Assembly (NCBI RefSeq): GCF_954871325.1
Contig: NC_088777.1
Coordinates: 41,765,366 to 41,829,365 of the forward strand
Reading direction: 5' to 3'
DNA: 64,000 nucleotides
Source of the DNA: Gordionus sp. m RMFG-2023
Taxonomy: Eukaryota > Nematomorpha > Gordioida > Chordodea > Parachordodidae
The position numbers and the translations under genes are program-made. The stretch's first letter is position 1; each line of letters starts with the position of its first letter. Shown here one piece after another: positions 1 through 12,060 of the stretch. The notes beneath the pieces are model-generated. The model worked only from the letters and a program-made list of their open reading frames with translations, was not told the DNA's origin and did not search any database.

Positions 1-1754
1 TAGGATGTTGAACTAAATCAAACTGTATTCTGAAGCCAAAATAAACCATTATAATTTTCTAAACTATTACATGAAAATTTTAAAAGAAGAGAACCAAAAC
101 AATATAATTTATATTATATTCATGGTATGTGCAAGTCTCTGTGTATGTTTTTAAAATATTTTGGTTTGGCATTTCTAGGTTTTTAAAATATTTCTATAAG
201 ATTATAAGGCAATTAATAAAATATAATATATGACCAAAATAAAAATTTAAATATCCAAAACTTATAAAAACAATAATAAGAAACTTTAAAAAATGACTCC
301 AAGCAAAATGTACCATTATCAAAATGAGACTTAATTGTTTGAAAATTTTAAAGTAAAAACTGTGATATGACATCTTGTTTGAAGGTATCAAATGTTGAAT
401 TATATCTAATATCAGTGTGTCTTGGATGCAGTTCAATATTGTTTGTGCAAAAATAAATATTTATAAATTAATTCTTGACAATAAAAGTATTTAAAACATG
501 ATTCAATTTAATAGTAATAAATTCTAATATTATACAAAAATAAGATCTTTCACTTATTTTTATTTTTAATTTGGTCATCATTTTATTTAAATTTTTTTGA
601 TATCATAATATCAAATGTATAATTTTTAAGTTTTAACTTTACACATTTTATAGATTTTTTAAGATAAATAATAATAAATATAAAATTTAATTTTTCTTGG
701 TAAAAGATTATAAAAATTACTTAATAGTGCAACTGGCAGATATGTATATATTAAGTTTTGGATTAATATTTAATAGATTTTAACAATCATGCTCATAACT
801 TTGCAGCAAAAATGATTAAAATTTTTGAATCCTTCATAAAATGCTAAAATTATAATATTAAAAATAAAATGATATTAAAAATAATATAAGCAAAAGCATA
901 TGTTTTAAAATTAATAAGGGTAAAGTTTACTTTCATTTTATAAATCAAATCAGCTGGGTTTTCATCATTTCTGCGAGGGAAAATAGGGCCCAAAATTGTT
1001 ATGGCAGAATTGAATTTTAATACGAAACTAGTAAATAGTAAAGGTTTCTAAGGCACAAATTTAAATTCAAGGCAAGGTGGAAGGTTTAGTATGATTTATA
1101 TTTTATTTTTTAAGGGAAATTTTACAATAATTAAAATATGCCAACATTTATTATCTAAGTTTAATAATTGTTTAAAATTTCAGGGTTTTTAATAATTGCT
1201 TGGGAGAGTAATAAACATCATTCTATTAAGAATTTAGAATAAGCAAAATGATGCTTAAAATTATTAATATCAAATTCGAATCTATAGTTTCATGTACCAA
1301 TCAAAATTTAATATATCTATATTTGAATTTTACGATTATTTGACCTCATGTCTTTGTTAAGTTCTGTAATTGCTTGGTCATATCATTGCTTCATCATTTC
1401 ATTTTAAGTCATCGTTTTGTCATTTTATTGCTATGCCATGCCATTTCTTCGCCATGTCAACGCGAACTCAATTTTTGTGGAAATGTCATTGAAATGAATA
1501 TCAAAAAATTACCTTAGGGATGATTTTGTGTGTCTTTACCTTTCAATCAATAATGTAAATACCGGATTTCCCTATCATTTATATAATTATTTTAAAAAAT
1601 ATATACAGAATATATACCTTTATTAAGTTATACATGTTTTACTCTAAATAATATATAATAAAATCCATATTTTTTCATTATTTAACAACACAAAATTTAT
1701 ATAAGTGAAGAAAAGAATTCACAAATTAAATAATATAAAGGTGAAATATAACAA
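1..1754. other. A+T-rich stretch, no gene recognised
   Basis: All frames are broken by stops and no protein family, RNA gene, terminal repeat or tandem array could be recognised. The one short open frame on the minus strand near 194-436 is hydrophobic low-complexity A+T sequence and is not believed. Confidence 0.6.
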
Positions 1755-1854
1755 TAAAATGTTAGCAATAAGGAAGAGTGAGGCTAATGAAGATAAGTGG
1801 AGAGAAGGCTGCATTTGAACTTTGATAATTTGCCTTAAATATACCTAAGCCAGT

Positions 1855-2429
1855 CTCTGTCTGAGGAAGAAGCCCAGCCTCTACATGAGCGGGAGGGGTA
1901 GAAACAGTTCGCATCCTATTTTATGAGGGGGGTAGGCTGCTTTAATGGGGGTAAGATAAATTTTTTGGGGGGCTATCTATAAAATTTTGAGATGAAATAG
2001 TACAAAATTTATTGCTGTAAAAATTAATACTTTTATCATAGAATTATTATAATACAATATTCATCGACCAAATCTGTATATTGCAAACAATCATGCACAT
2101 TGTTTTCCAAATAAAACTTTCTGCTTACATTTAAAGGGTTTAGATATTTCAGCAAGCTCATAATGCCATACTAAATAATTCATTGTAAATAATGGAGGTT
2201 TTAATTGAATTTATTATCTAAAAAATAAATTCTTTATATTCACAAAATATCGATAGTTGGTAGTAGAGATAGATTAATTTAAGTTATCCTTTATAAATTC
2301 TCTGAAAAGAGTATCAATAAATTAAGAAGGTAAAAATAATAATAGGGAGACACCGCCGCCGAAGGCTGTGGAATATTTTAGGGATTTGCATCCAGTGAAA
2401 ATCCTGTCATGTAGACGCTGAAGAAGCCT
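1855..2429 (+). repeat. Dispersed repeat R1, copy 1
   Basis: This stretch matches 23870-24940 over its length. Shared landmarks are a G-rich patch followed by 'gataaattttttgggggg', then a run about 'aaattttgaga', and near the end 'gcatccagtgaaaatcctgt'. No reading frame or terminal repeat was recognised, so the class of the repeat is unknown. Copy 1 is intact at the place where copy 2 carries a 133-bp MITE, so it serves as the empty site. Its right end is interrupted by the 2430-3615 element. Confidence 0.7.
2422..2429. repeat. Target-site duplication, left (agaagcct)
   Basis: The eight bases before the 2430 terminus read agaagcct. The eight after the 3615 terminus read agaatcct (3616-3623), a 7/8 match. 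An 8-bp duplication is usual for hAT-type elements. Confidence 0.75.
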
Positions 2430-3615
2430 CATAGGCGTAGCCAGGATTTTCCTAAGGGGGGGGGGGGGGTGAATTAAAAAATTACTAGGGGCTTCGCCCC
2501 CAGACTTTCTTTTGGGCGGGCCTTCGGCCTGGTTACCTTAGTCTATATATAGTCATAAAATATTTTTACAAATTTAATAAAAAAAAATAAGCCTGGGACA
2601 AATATGAAATATATTTTTATTAGTTTATATAAAATATAATAAATTACTTGTATATACATTAATATAAAAGCATGGTAATAATTTATTCCAAACAATTATA
2701 AGAAATTTATTTAAGAAAGTAAGTAGACATATAGTTGATATTCCTCTATTATATAAAATTCGTTACAAAATCCTAGGTAAAATTCCACTTTTACAGACAT
2801 ATTTGACAGTTAGAGAATATATTACAGTTAATAATTTAAAAAATTTTACTAATCAATGCTCTTGATAATAAATATAGCAACAATTTGCATTCAATTATTT
2901 AACGCAATCTGTTTATTATAAGTAAAAAATGATATTAAAATTTAATCTTCATATTATTCATCCCACAATGTCTTTAAAAGATATTTTCTGATGTCCTTAT
3001 CAATATTTTATAGTTTTCTGTAAAATATATAATTCGCTATATTGGTAAAAATTACTTGATTGTCATATGATAATTAATAAAATTAGATACACTGTAAATC
3101 TACGACATATAATATTCCACTGTTTGTATTGTGCTTTAATATTTTTATTTAATTTATGATTTAATTTTATCAATAGTTTTATAATTATATTTTACTTTTA
3201 TTAAGATAAATAAATTAAAATTACTCACTTTATAAAAAAATATATTTGATATATTATATTATTTAGTAATTTTATGGATCTATTATTAATAATTATAATA
3301 CATTTCACTTTTGTCTTAAGACTTATCTTTAGCTTATATTCCTTTATTAGAAAACATTTTGGTTTATTTTATATATTTATAAATTTATTTTCCCAAAAAT
3401 GTATAAATTATGATGAATATTTTTATAATAAAATATCAACTTTTACATTATTTCTTTCAAATTATTGTTTAAGATATATGCATACATTTTTGAAGGTCAG
3501 GGAATGGGGGGAGGACTAAGGGGGATATTTTTTTATTAGCTAAAAATGATATTTACAAAAAGTGATAAATTTCTGAAGGGGGGATTTTCCTTGCCCCCCC
3601 CTGGCTACGCCTATG
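2430..3615. mobile_element. Non-autonomous hAT-like element, CATAGGCGTAGCCAGG termini
   Basis: The left end CATAGGCGTAGCCAGG is repeated inverted at the right end (CTGGCTACGCCTATG), each followed inward by a run of G/C. Flanking 8-bp repeats (agaagcct / agaatcct) mark the insertion. The interior is A+T-rich and non-coding apart from a G+C palindromic patch near 2485-2530 (gggcgggccttcggcc). The middle part (about 2710-3000) is clearly related to 52730-53000 inside the 52163-53722 element, so both belong to one family. The plus-strand open frame at 3274-3519 is hydrophobic low-complexity and probably not a gene. Confidence 0.8.
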
Positions 3616-3629
3616 AGAATCCTTATCAA

Positions 3630-4330
3630 GAATCGCCAGAAGCTTGAGGATGTGAGATCCTAAATCTTTGAAGAAAGATAATGCAAGCCTACCTAAGAAA
3701 ATCAGGATATATTTGATTAAATATGATCTTCTGATTTTCGAATATTTGGAAATTTTAAGTGGTTCTTTTTGCTCGAGTAAGTTTGGAGTTAGTTTGCATA
3801 AGGATACTCTCAAATTAATGGATCTATATAAGAATACTCCCAAACCAGAAATTGGCTCCGTTTCCATAGAATTAGGGCGATTCCGGGTGATTCCGTCAGG
3901 CCACTTTCCATCGGATCTCAAAAAACCTTGTGGTTTAAGTATAGCGGGCATCTTGCAAGATCAAAGAATTGCATTGTGTTTGCCTGAGGATTTTTTCTTT
4001 ACACTGTAGACTGTTTCTTCCTTTGCTGTCAATAGGGATTCTGCAGCCAGAGCAGTTGTGTGGATAGGTTATTGTACAATTTAGGCGAATTCCTAATGCG
4101 GGGGTTAGCTTGTTGTAGGTTAGCTGGAGCTGAAGATTTTTGGAAGGAATAACTTCGAAAAATTCGTGCCCGAATCCCTTAAGTATAAAAGTGAAGAGAG
4201 AAGGGTTTGTTGGTAGCATACTAGATAATAGGGATTCAACACAGTATGCTACAACAGGCCTGTCCCAATCATTCTGTCTGTTGAATTCAGGCGATGGGAC
4301 ATTATCGAGCGTTTCCTCCATAACAAGATA
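3630..4330 (-). pseudogene. Non-LTR retrotransposon (LINE) remnant, 3' coding part
   Basis: Two minus-strand frames overlap near 3940-3950. The first (4321 to 3938) contains 'NRQNDWDRPVVAYCVESLL' and 'ALGIRLNCTITYPHNCSGC'; the second (3951 downward) contains 'MPAILKPQGFLRSDGKWPDG'. From memory these are the conserved blocks, in the right order, of a segment found downstream of the reverse transcriptase in some invertebrate LINE proteins ('WDRPVV.YCVESLL ... DSKGRHGLSC ... VPAILEPPGL.RTDGKRPDG'). One frameshift between the blocks and later stops make it dead. The region is visibly richer in G+C than its surroundings, which fits a younger insert. The family assignment is by recall only. Confidence 0.6.
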
Positions 4331-4639
4331 TCATCATCTAAGGAAAAGTTATTTTTTGAGGTGTGGAAATGTTGTGGGTCTGGAAAGTAGACTGCTCAAA
4401 ATAAAGTCAGTGTGAGCAAGATCGGTGGGAGATCTATTCTAAACCACCACTTTTGGAGGGTAATGAAGTTTGAGCCGTGCTGTTTCATTGAATTTTAGAT
4501 TCAAGATAATTTCGGTTATATTCCCTTTTCATATATGCTGAGAGAGACAGGAAACTTAAAAACAGGCATTGAGCGCAGAGAATAAAGGATGCCTGGAATG
4601 TTAGAGATGTATTTTATATACTTTTTCTAATTTAATTTA

Positions 4640-6375
4640 GTTCTTTAAGAAAAAGGAAAATTTATGATAACAAAAAAATTGCACATTATATAAAAAACAT
4701 TTTTTCCACCATCTTATAAAATTTCAATTGAATAAAAAATAATAAAAAGTCTCTCACATCTAGTTTAGCAATAGAAATTTGGTAATAAATTTAATTTAAA
4801 TCCGTTTTTCTTTCATTTATCTAAACTTTACTACATGCTGATAATGTGCACCCAAATTATGATCAGTCAAATTAAAAGGAAAATTAATCTTAATAACTTA
4901 TTGTTTAAATTGTTCAATATTTACCTATAAATCTAAAATAAATCGATGCATTTGCTTATACATGCTGTTTGAAATGTAATAAATATAATTGCATTCAAAG
5001 ATGATGAAAGGATACCATGTTCATACCATATATGAAATAACATAATATATTATATTTTTGATAATTGCTTACCTGAAATAGCTATTACTATTATTAAATT
5101 AAATATAAAAAGTATGCCGAATAAATTGAACAAATTGTTTAATAAATAAAATTATTCAAAATCAATTAATTTATACAATATCTTTATTAAAATTTAGTTT
5201 ATCAGTAAAATACACAAAAAAAAGAACTAATCTCATTTTTATAAAATTTTTCTTTTTATATCCACAAAAATTGGAATGTCCGATATATAACTATGATGAA
5301 AATAAACTTTCAACGAAAAAAATTAACCTTTATAAAAAAATATATTTCAATTATTCAAAAATATACGTTCTTCTCTACTTTCTTTATTTCTTTTATTAAA
5401 ATCTTTTCATACACAACAACTAAGTATAAATATTTTAAAAATATGGTGCAATATTTTAAGCAATCTTCAGCAAACTGCAAGCTAAAACACTTATTAAGCA
5501 ATATATAATAACGAGATGGAATTCTGTATATATCTTGATACAAAGTTTCTTAAAACCATATGATAAAATACAAGTTTACCTGTTAACAATAAATAAATTA
5601 ACGACCATTAATATAAATACCATAGGTCAATTAAATTATTTGTTATCAATATTTAAAGACTGAAATAATCTAAGCGTAGATTCTTATATCACTATAAATG
5701 AAGTTCATTTATGGAAACAAAAATAAATAAAAATTTTTCATCCTTCAGAAGGTAATAAGGTAATAATCAAAACCTTAAAAACAGGACATAATCTCTTTTA
5801 AAATGCAACCATAAAGTAGGCTTAATTCTAAATCCAAATTCCAAAAGCCTTACTTAACAAACGATAAAAAGGCAGATATATATATATAAAAAATTTAAAA
5901 CGCGAAATCATTTAAAATTCGACGATATGTCTCAGACAATTTCAACTATCATTTTTTATTTTTCTAATTTATCCCGCACAGATAGAAACCGCATATTCTG
6001 AATGAAATATTTAGATAATTTATGGATTATTCTGACGAGGCGACAACCTCTACCGATGAAAGTTGTGAGGATAAACAATTTATCTATACAAATGACAATT
6101 AAAATATTTTTAAGTTTTGAAAGCAGGAAAATTTATTTACTTTTTTGAAAAAATTTGGTAAAGCCCTGGCAAGTTCGGCTCAGAGGGAAAGATTTTTTTC
6201 TATAACCAATTGCTTATTCGTGGAAAGAAGAACAAAATTAAAGTAAAAAATGGGCATTCTTCTTTTTTTAAATAAAAATTTTTATAAATGGTATTTTGTT
6301 TATTATTTATATTGAATTTATAGTAATTACTTAGAATAAAACGTGGAATATATGGTTCCACGGGCAGAGTTCCAA
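4640..6375. other. A+T-rich stretch, no gene recognised
   Basis: There are only short low-complexity frames on both strands and no terminal repeats. The two overlapping frames at 5293-5543 are on opposite strands and lysine/phenylalanine-rich, as expected by chance. Confidence 0.5.
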
Positions 6376-6620
6376 TATGATAATTTTTCGTATAAAAATA
6401 ATAATTCTTTTATTCAATTTAAAATTATATCCATAATTTTCGTATAAAAACAATAAATTTTATTCAATTTAAAATTATATCTAAAACTTTCGTATAAAAA
6501 TAATAAATATTTTATTCAATTTAAAATTATGTCCCAAACTTTCATATAAAAAAAATAATTATTTTTCTTCAATTTTACAATTATATCAACTTTTCTATAA
6601 AAATAATAATTATTAACACT
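6376..6620. repeat. Tandem repeat, about 55-bp unit, 4-5 copies
   Basis: The block 'ttttcgtataaaaataataa' followed by 'ttttattcaatttaaaattat' recurs about every 50-56 bases, with small length changes and increasing divergence toward the right. Confidence 0.75.
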
Positions 6621-6842
6621 ATCGCCTTTTTTTCCCTTTCACATTCTCTTTTAAAAAATAATAAACAAAAATGTTAATAATTTATCAAAAATACATAACA
6701 CTCTATGACATCAATCACCATATTCTTCTCTCATATAATTATGATTACAACAGAATTAAAGAAATAATAAAGTATAAAAGTAGCAATAAAATTTTGAGAA
6801 ATTAAAAGAAAATTAAGAACACGGTAAAATTTTTCGGCATAG

Positions 6843-6850
6843 CCTGCGTG
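6843..6850. repeat. Target-site duplication, left (cctgcgtg)
   Basis: cctgcgtg lies directly before the TAGTGTTGTTAAT terminus. The same eight bases lie directly after the inverted terminus at 11032-11039. This is a perfect 8-bp duplication across 4.2 kb. Confidence 0.9.
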
Positions 6851-6864
6851 TAGTGTTGTTAATA

Positions 6865-7400
6865 CGCCGCGAGTCGCGACCCCGACCCAAAGCTCGGGTC
6901 GTTTTATTCGACTCCGACTCAATGTTTGGGTCGTTTTTTTCGACTTCGACCCGAGTTCAAGCCGAAAAAAACGACTTCGACCCAAAATATGGGTCGTTTT
7001 TTTCGACTCCGACCCAAGTCCAAGCCGAAAAAAACGACTTCGACCCAAAATATGGGTCGTTTTTTACGACTCCGACTCAAAATTTGGGTCGTATTTTTCG
7101 ACTCAAACTTGAAATTTGGGTCGTATTTTTCGACTTAAACTTGAAGTTTGGGTCATATTTTTCGACTCAAACTTGAAGTTTGGGTCGTATTTTTCGACTA
7201 AAACTTGAAGTTTGGGTCGTATTTTTCGACTCCAACTCAAAGTTTGGGTCGTTTTTCTGACTCAGACTCAAACATCGGGTCGTTTTATTCAATCCGACCC
7301 AAAATATGGATCTTTCTTTTTAAAGACGACTTAAAGTTAGGGTTGCTTTTTTTCACCCCTAACCCAATATCTAGATCATTTTTTTCGACCAAAAGTCAAA
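6865..7400. repeat. Left-arm minisatellite of the 4.2-kb foldback
   Basis: Degenerate units of about 33-36 bp carry the palindromic motif cgacccaaa...tttgggtcg, grading from G+C-rich at the outer end to A+T-richer inward. The inverted counterpart is 10430-11010. Confidence 0.85.
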
Positions 7401-7499
7401 TAACATTTAGTATATATTAATATTATAGGCGGGAAAGTTACTTAAAGCTTCTTTAAATTATAATGCTCTGATTAACTATTCATCATAGTTATATTTTAA

Positions 7500-9065
7500 A
7501 ATTTTTAAGTGATGTACCATAGAAAAGTGCCATTTGTCATGATAATTATTTTTGAACTTTTTTAAATGAAATAGATAAAAATATATATTGTAGACATGTT
7601 AAATCAAAATTTCAGTGATGATGTTCCATAGATAAGTGGTAATTGTCATAATCGCTATTTTTGAACTTTTTTGAGTTTTTTTAAAGCAAATTGCTAAAAA
7701 TATATATTCTAAACATGTTAAATTAAAAATTCAGTGAGGATGTATCATAGATAGGTGATAATTGTCATAATCGCTATTTTTGAACTTTTTTCAATTTTTT
7801 TAAAGGAAATAGCAAAAAATATATATTCTAACCATGTTAAATTAAAAATTCAGTGAGGATGTATCATAGATATGTGACAATTGTCATAATCGCTATTTTT
7901 GAACTTTTTTGAGTTTTTTTAAAGCAAATTGCTAAAAATATATATTCTAAACATGTTAAATTAAAAATTCAGTGAGGATGTATCATAGATAGGTGACAAT
8001 TGTCATAATCGCTATTTTTGAACTTTTTTCAATTTTTTTAAAGGAAATAGCAAAAAATATATATTCTAACCATGTTAAATTAAAAATTCAGTGAGGATGT
8101 ATCATAGATATGTGACAATTGTCATAATCGCTATTTTTGAACTTTTTCAAATTTTTTTAAAGGAAACATCTTAAAATATATATTCTAAACATGTTAAATT
8201 TAAAATTCAGTGAGGATGTATCATATATAGGTAACAATTGTCATAATCGCTATTTTTGAACTTTTTCAAATTTTTTTAAAGGAAATATCTAAAAATATAT
8301 ATTCTAAACATGTTAAATTAAAAATTCAGTGAGGATGTATCATAGATAGGTGACAATTGTCATAATCGCTATTTTTGAACTTTTTCAAATTTTTTTAAAG
8401 GAAATAGCTAAAAATATATATTCTAAACATGTTAAATTAATATTTCAGTGAGGATGTATCATAGATAGGTGACAATTGTCATAATCGCTATTTTTAAACT
8501 TTTTCAAATTTTTTAAAGGAAATATCTAAAAATATATATTCTAAACATGTTAAATTAAAAATTCAGTGTGGATGTATCATAGATAGGTGACAATTGTCAT
8601 AATCGCTATTTTTGAACTTTTTCAAATTTTTTTAAAGGAAATAGCTAAAAATATATATTGTAAAGATGTTAAAATAAAATTTCAGTGAAGATGTACCATA
8701 GAAAAGTGACAATTGTCATAATCGCTATTTTTGAACTTTTTTCAAATATTTTAAAGGAAATAGCAAAAAATATATATTCTAAAAATGTTAAATTAAAAAT
8801 TCAGTGAGGATGTATCATAGATATGTGACAATTGTCATAATCGCTATTTTTGAACTTTTTCAAATTTTTTTAAAACAAACATCTTAAAATATATATTCTA
8901 AACATATTAAATTTAAAATTCAGTGAGGATGTATCATATATAGATGACAATTGTCATAATCGCTATTTTTGAACTTTTTCAAATTTTTTTAAAGGAAATA
9001 TCTAAAAATATATATTCTAAACATGTTAAATTAAAAATTCAGTGAGGATGTATCATAGATAGGTG
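7500..9065 (+). repeat. 119-bp tandem array, about 13 units, left half
   Basis: Each unit contains 'gatgtatcatagataggtga', then the 12-bp palindrome TGACAATTGTCA, 'taatcgctatttttgaactt', an A/T run and 'tctaaacatgttaaatt'. The outermost units (7512, 7619) are most diverged and the inner ones nearly identical, as seen when an array is homogenised from its middle. Confidence 0.9.
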
Positions 9066-10330
9066 ACTTTAACATGTTTAGAATATATATTTTTAGCTAT
9101 CTCCTTTAAAAAAATTTGAAAAAGTTCAAAAATAGCGATTATGACAATTGTCACCTATCTATGATACATCCTCACTGAATTTTAAATTTAACATGTTTAG
9201 AATATATATTTTTAGATATTTCCTTTAAAAAAAGTTCAAAAATAGCGATTATGACAATTGTCACCTATCTATGATACATCCTCACTGAAATTTTAATTTA
9301 ACATGTTTAGAATATATATTTTTAGCTATTTCCTTTAAAAAAATTTGAAAAAGTTCAAAAATAGCGATTTTGACAATTGTCACCTATCTATGATACATCC
9401 TCACTGAATTTTTAATTTAACATGTTTAGAATATATATTTTTAGATATTTCTTTTAAAAAAATTTCAAAAATTTCAAAAATAGCGATTATGACAATTGTC
9501 ACCTATATTTGATACATCCTCACTGAATTTTAAATTTAACATGTTTAGAATATATTTTTAGATATTTCCTTTAAAAAAATTTGAAAAAGTTCAAAAATAG
9601 CGATTATGACAATTGTCACCTATATATGATACATCCTCACTGAATTTTTAATTTAACATGTTTAGAATATATATTTTAAGATGTTTCCTTTAAAAAAATT
9701 TGAAAAAGTTCAAAAATAGCGATTATGACAATTGTCACATATCTATGATACATCCTCACTGAATTTTTAATTTAACATGGTTAAAATATATATTTTTTGC
9801 TATTTCCTTTAAAAAAATTGAAAAAAGTTCAAAAATGGCGATTATGACAATTGTCACCTATCTATGATACATCCTCACTGAATTTTTAATTTAACATGTT
9901 TAGAATATATATTTGCTTTAAAAAAACTCAAAAAAGTTCAAAAATAGCGATTATGACAATTGTCACATATCTATGATACATCCTCACTGAATTTTTAATT
10001 TAACATGGTTAGAATATATATTTTTTGCTATTTCCTTTAAAAAAATTGAAAAAAGTTCAAAAATAGCGATTATGACAATTATCACCTATCTATGATACAT
10101 CCTCACTGAATTTTTAATTTAACATGTTTAGAATATATATTTTTAGCAATTTGCTTTAAAAAAACTCAAAAAAGTTCAAAAATAGCGATTATGACAATTA
10201 CCACTTATCTATGGTACATCATCACTGAAATTTTGATTTAACATGTCTACAATATATATTTTTATCTATTTCATTTAAAAAAGTTCAAAAATAATTATCA
10301 TGACAAATGGCACTTTTCTATGGTACATCA
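9066..10330 (-). repeat. 119-bp tandem array, about 10-11 units, inverted half
   Basis: This is the same unit as 7500-9065 in reverse orientation. It starts in mid-unit at 'tttaacatgtttagaatata' immediately after the left array stops at 'gataggtgac', so the halves meet with no spacer and out of register. Confidence 0.9.
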
Positions 10331-10429
10331 CTTAAAAATTTTAAAATATAACTATGATGAATAGTTAATCAGAGCATTATAATTTAAAGAAGCTTTAAGT
10401 AACTTTCCCGCCTATAATATTAATATATA

Positions 10430-11010
10430 CTAAATGTTATTTGACTTTTGGTCGAAAAAAATGATCTAGATAATTGGTTAGGGGTGAAAAAAAGCAACCT
10501 TAACTTTAAGTCGTCTTTAAAAAAAAAGATCCATATTTTGGGTCGGATTGAATAAAACGACCCGATGTTTGAGTCTGAGTCAGAAAAACGACCCAAACTT
10601 TGAGTTGGAGTCGAATAATACGACCCAAACTTCAAGTTTAAGTCAAAAAATACGACCCAAACTTCAAGTTTTAGTCGAAAAATACGACCCAAACTTCAAG
10701 TTTGAGTCGAAAAATATGACCCAAACTTCAAGTTTAAGTCGAAAAATACGACCCAAATTTCAAGTTTGAGTCGAAAAATACGACCCAAATTTTGAGTCGG
10801 AGTCGTAAAAAACGACCCATATTTTGGGTCGAGGTCGTTTTTTTCGGCTTGGACTTGGGTCGGAGTCGAAAAAAACGACCCATATTTTGGGTCGAAGTCG
10901 TTTTTTTCGGCTTGAACTCTGGTCGAAGTCGTAAAAAACGACCAAAACTTTGAGTTGGAGTCGAAAAAAACGACCCAAAATTTGGGTGAGCTCTGTTCGA
11001 GCCGACTCGG
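10430..11010. repeat. Right-arm minisatellite of the 4.2-kb foldback
   Basis: Inverted counterpart of 6865-7400, with the same gacccaaa/tttgggtc palindromic motif. It has small differences in unit number and a different outer end (gagccgactcggctaagccg). Confidence 0.85.
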
Positions 11011-11031
11011 CTAAGCCGATTAACAACACTA

Positions 11032-11039
11032 CCTGCGTG
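11032..11039. repeat. Target-site duplication, right (cctgcgtg)
   Basis: Partner of 6843-6850; identical eight bases. Confidence 0.9.
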
Positions 11040-11290
11040 ATAAAAATAATATCTTTCGTAAGCCGGGGAAGGGGGGGGCACTGGTTAAAAAAAATTTAAC
11101 AGGAAGAAATATTTTTTGCCATCCGGATATATATAGATTGTTATGTTGCATAAATTAATGTTGTATGAATTATCTTATATAAAATATTGGCGCAGTCATG
11201 GATTTAAATGTATGTGTGAAAATAATTCATATAGAATTTGAAACAAAGAGACAAATAACATTTAATATAAATCTATTAGATGTTTTATGA

Positions 11291-12060
11291 ACAGGGTTGC
11301 CATGTCTCCCCCCATCAGCGAGAGACTCCCGCAATTTTTTAGTTTACACGCAGACATTTCTTTCCCGCAAAACTACCGCAATTAGAAATCTCCCGCAAAA
11401 ATCTACCGCAATTTTTTAATTTCTTGTGCAATTTTTTTTAAAAGTATTTTAACATTTTTGATATATAAATAATAATTTTGAGAGACAGTAATTGATTATT
11501 TTTATATTTTTAAAATATATTTTAAATATTTATTCGAAAAACATGTCTAGTTTGTAAATTTCTTTCTATCCTGTTTTATTTTTATCCAATAATAAATCAA
11601 CATCATTTCATTCATATAAGTCAGTACAGGGGAGTATATCAACATCGATTGCAATACAACAATATTCTCCAAAAATAATAAATAATACAGATGCAACTAC
11701 AGTTGCGGAAATCGTATACACCTATCATGTAGTTCAACATTCACAGAGCTATATCATCACAATGTTGGTCGAATCTTTTTCCCATGATATAAAACGACTC
11801 CAATATAAGTGCAAACCTTACTTGTGGTAGAACAAAAATTAGCAAGGCTATCACAAGTGTTTTAGTACCTGAATCCTAGAGGTCAATTCTAGACGATTTG
11901 AAAGATGAGCATCCATATGCAATCTGACAAATGCATTTAATAAGGGAAATATTAAAACATTTCCCTTGATCTTTCGCTATTTCAACAAGAATAAGAACAT
12001 TTCAATAAAACTGTTAAATATTTTTCCTCGGATAGTGAAAAATCCAATGACATTAATACT
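11291..12060 (+). pseudogene. hAT transposase fragment behind a CAGGGTTGCCA end
   Basis: cagggttgccatgtctccc at 11291 resembles the CAGGGTTGCCA ends of many animal hAT elements. It is followed by short repeats of 'ctcccgcaa'. Downstream on the plus strand (about 11580-12060) conceptual pieces such as 'ATTVAEIVYTYHVVQHSQSY' and 'LDDLKDEHPYAI' recall the start of the core of a hAT transposase family ('..T.VYH..KHHQSY', 'ATDASNKGNIK.FP'). Stops and frame changes are frequent, so it is dead. Its 3' part runs into the THAP/P-like material at about 12060. The opposite terminus was not found. Confidence 0.5.

Larger units (their letters stand above)
6851..11031. mobile_element. Foldback element of 4.2 kb made of inverted satellite arrays
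   Basis: The left end TAGTGTTGTTAAT (6851-6863) is matched by ATTAACAACACTA (11019-11031), with a perfect 8-bp duplication outside. Going inward each arm has a G+C-richer minisatellite (motif like 'gacccaaaatatgggtcg'), about 100 bp of unique sequence, and then a 119-bp tandem array. The arrays of the two arms point in opposite directions and meet at 9065/9066. No transposase is present; the frames that run through the minisatellite are repeats of repeats. The termini and duplication length suggest mobilisation by a hAT transposase acting in trans (inference). It is one of two such giant foldbacks in the window. Confidence 0.85.

Noticed and set aside
3274-3519. Plus-strand hydrophobic frame
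   Set aside because: It lies inside the 2430-3615 MITE and is low-complexity Leu/Ile/Phe/Tyr from A+T sequence.
7205-7420. Open frames through the gggtcg minisatellite (also 6731-7176, 10420-11081)
   Set aside because: They are translations of a 33-36 bp repeat, occur in several frames and both strands, and mirror each other in the inverted arm.
7500-10330. CRISPR-like regular repeats
   Set aside because: Units are 119 bp with no unique spacers, in a eukaryotic context; this is an ordinary satellite.
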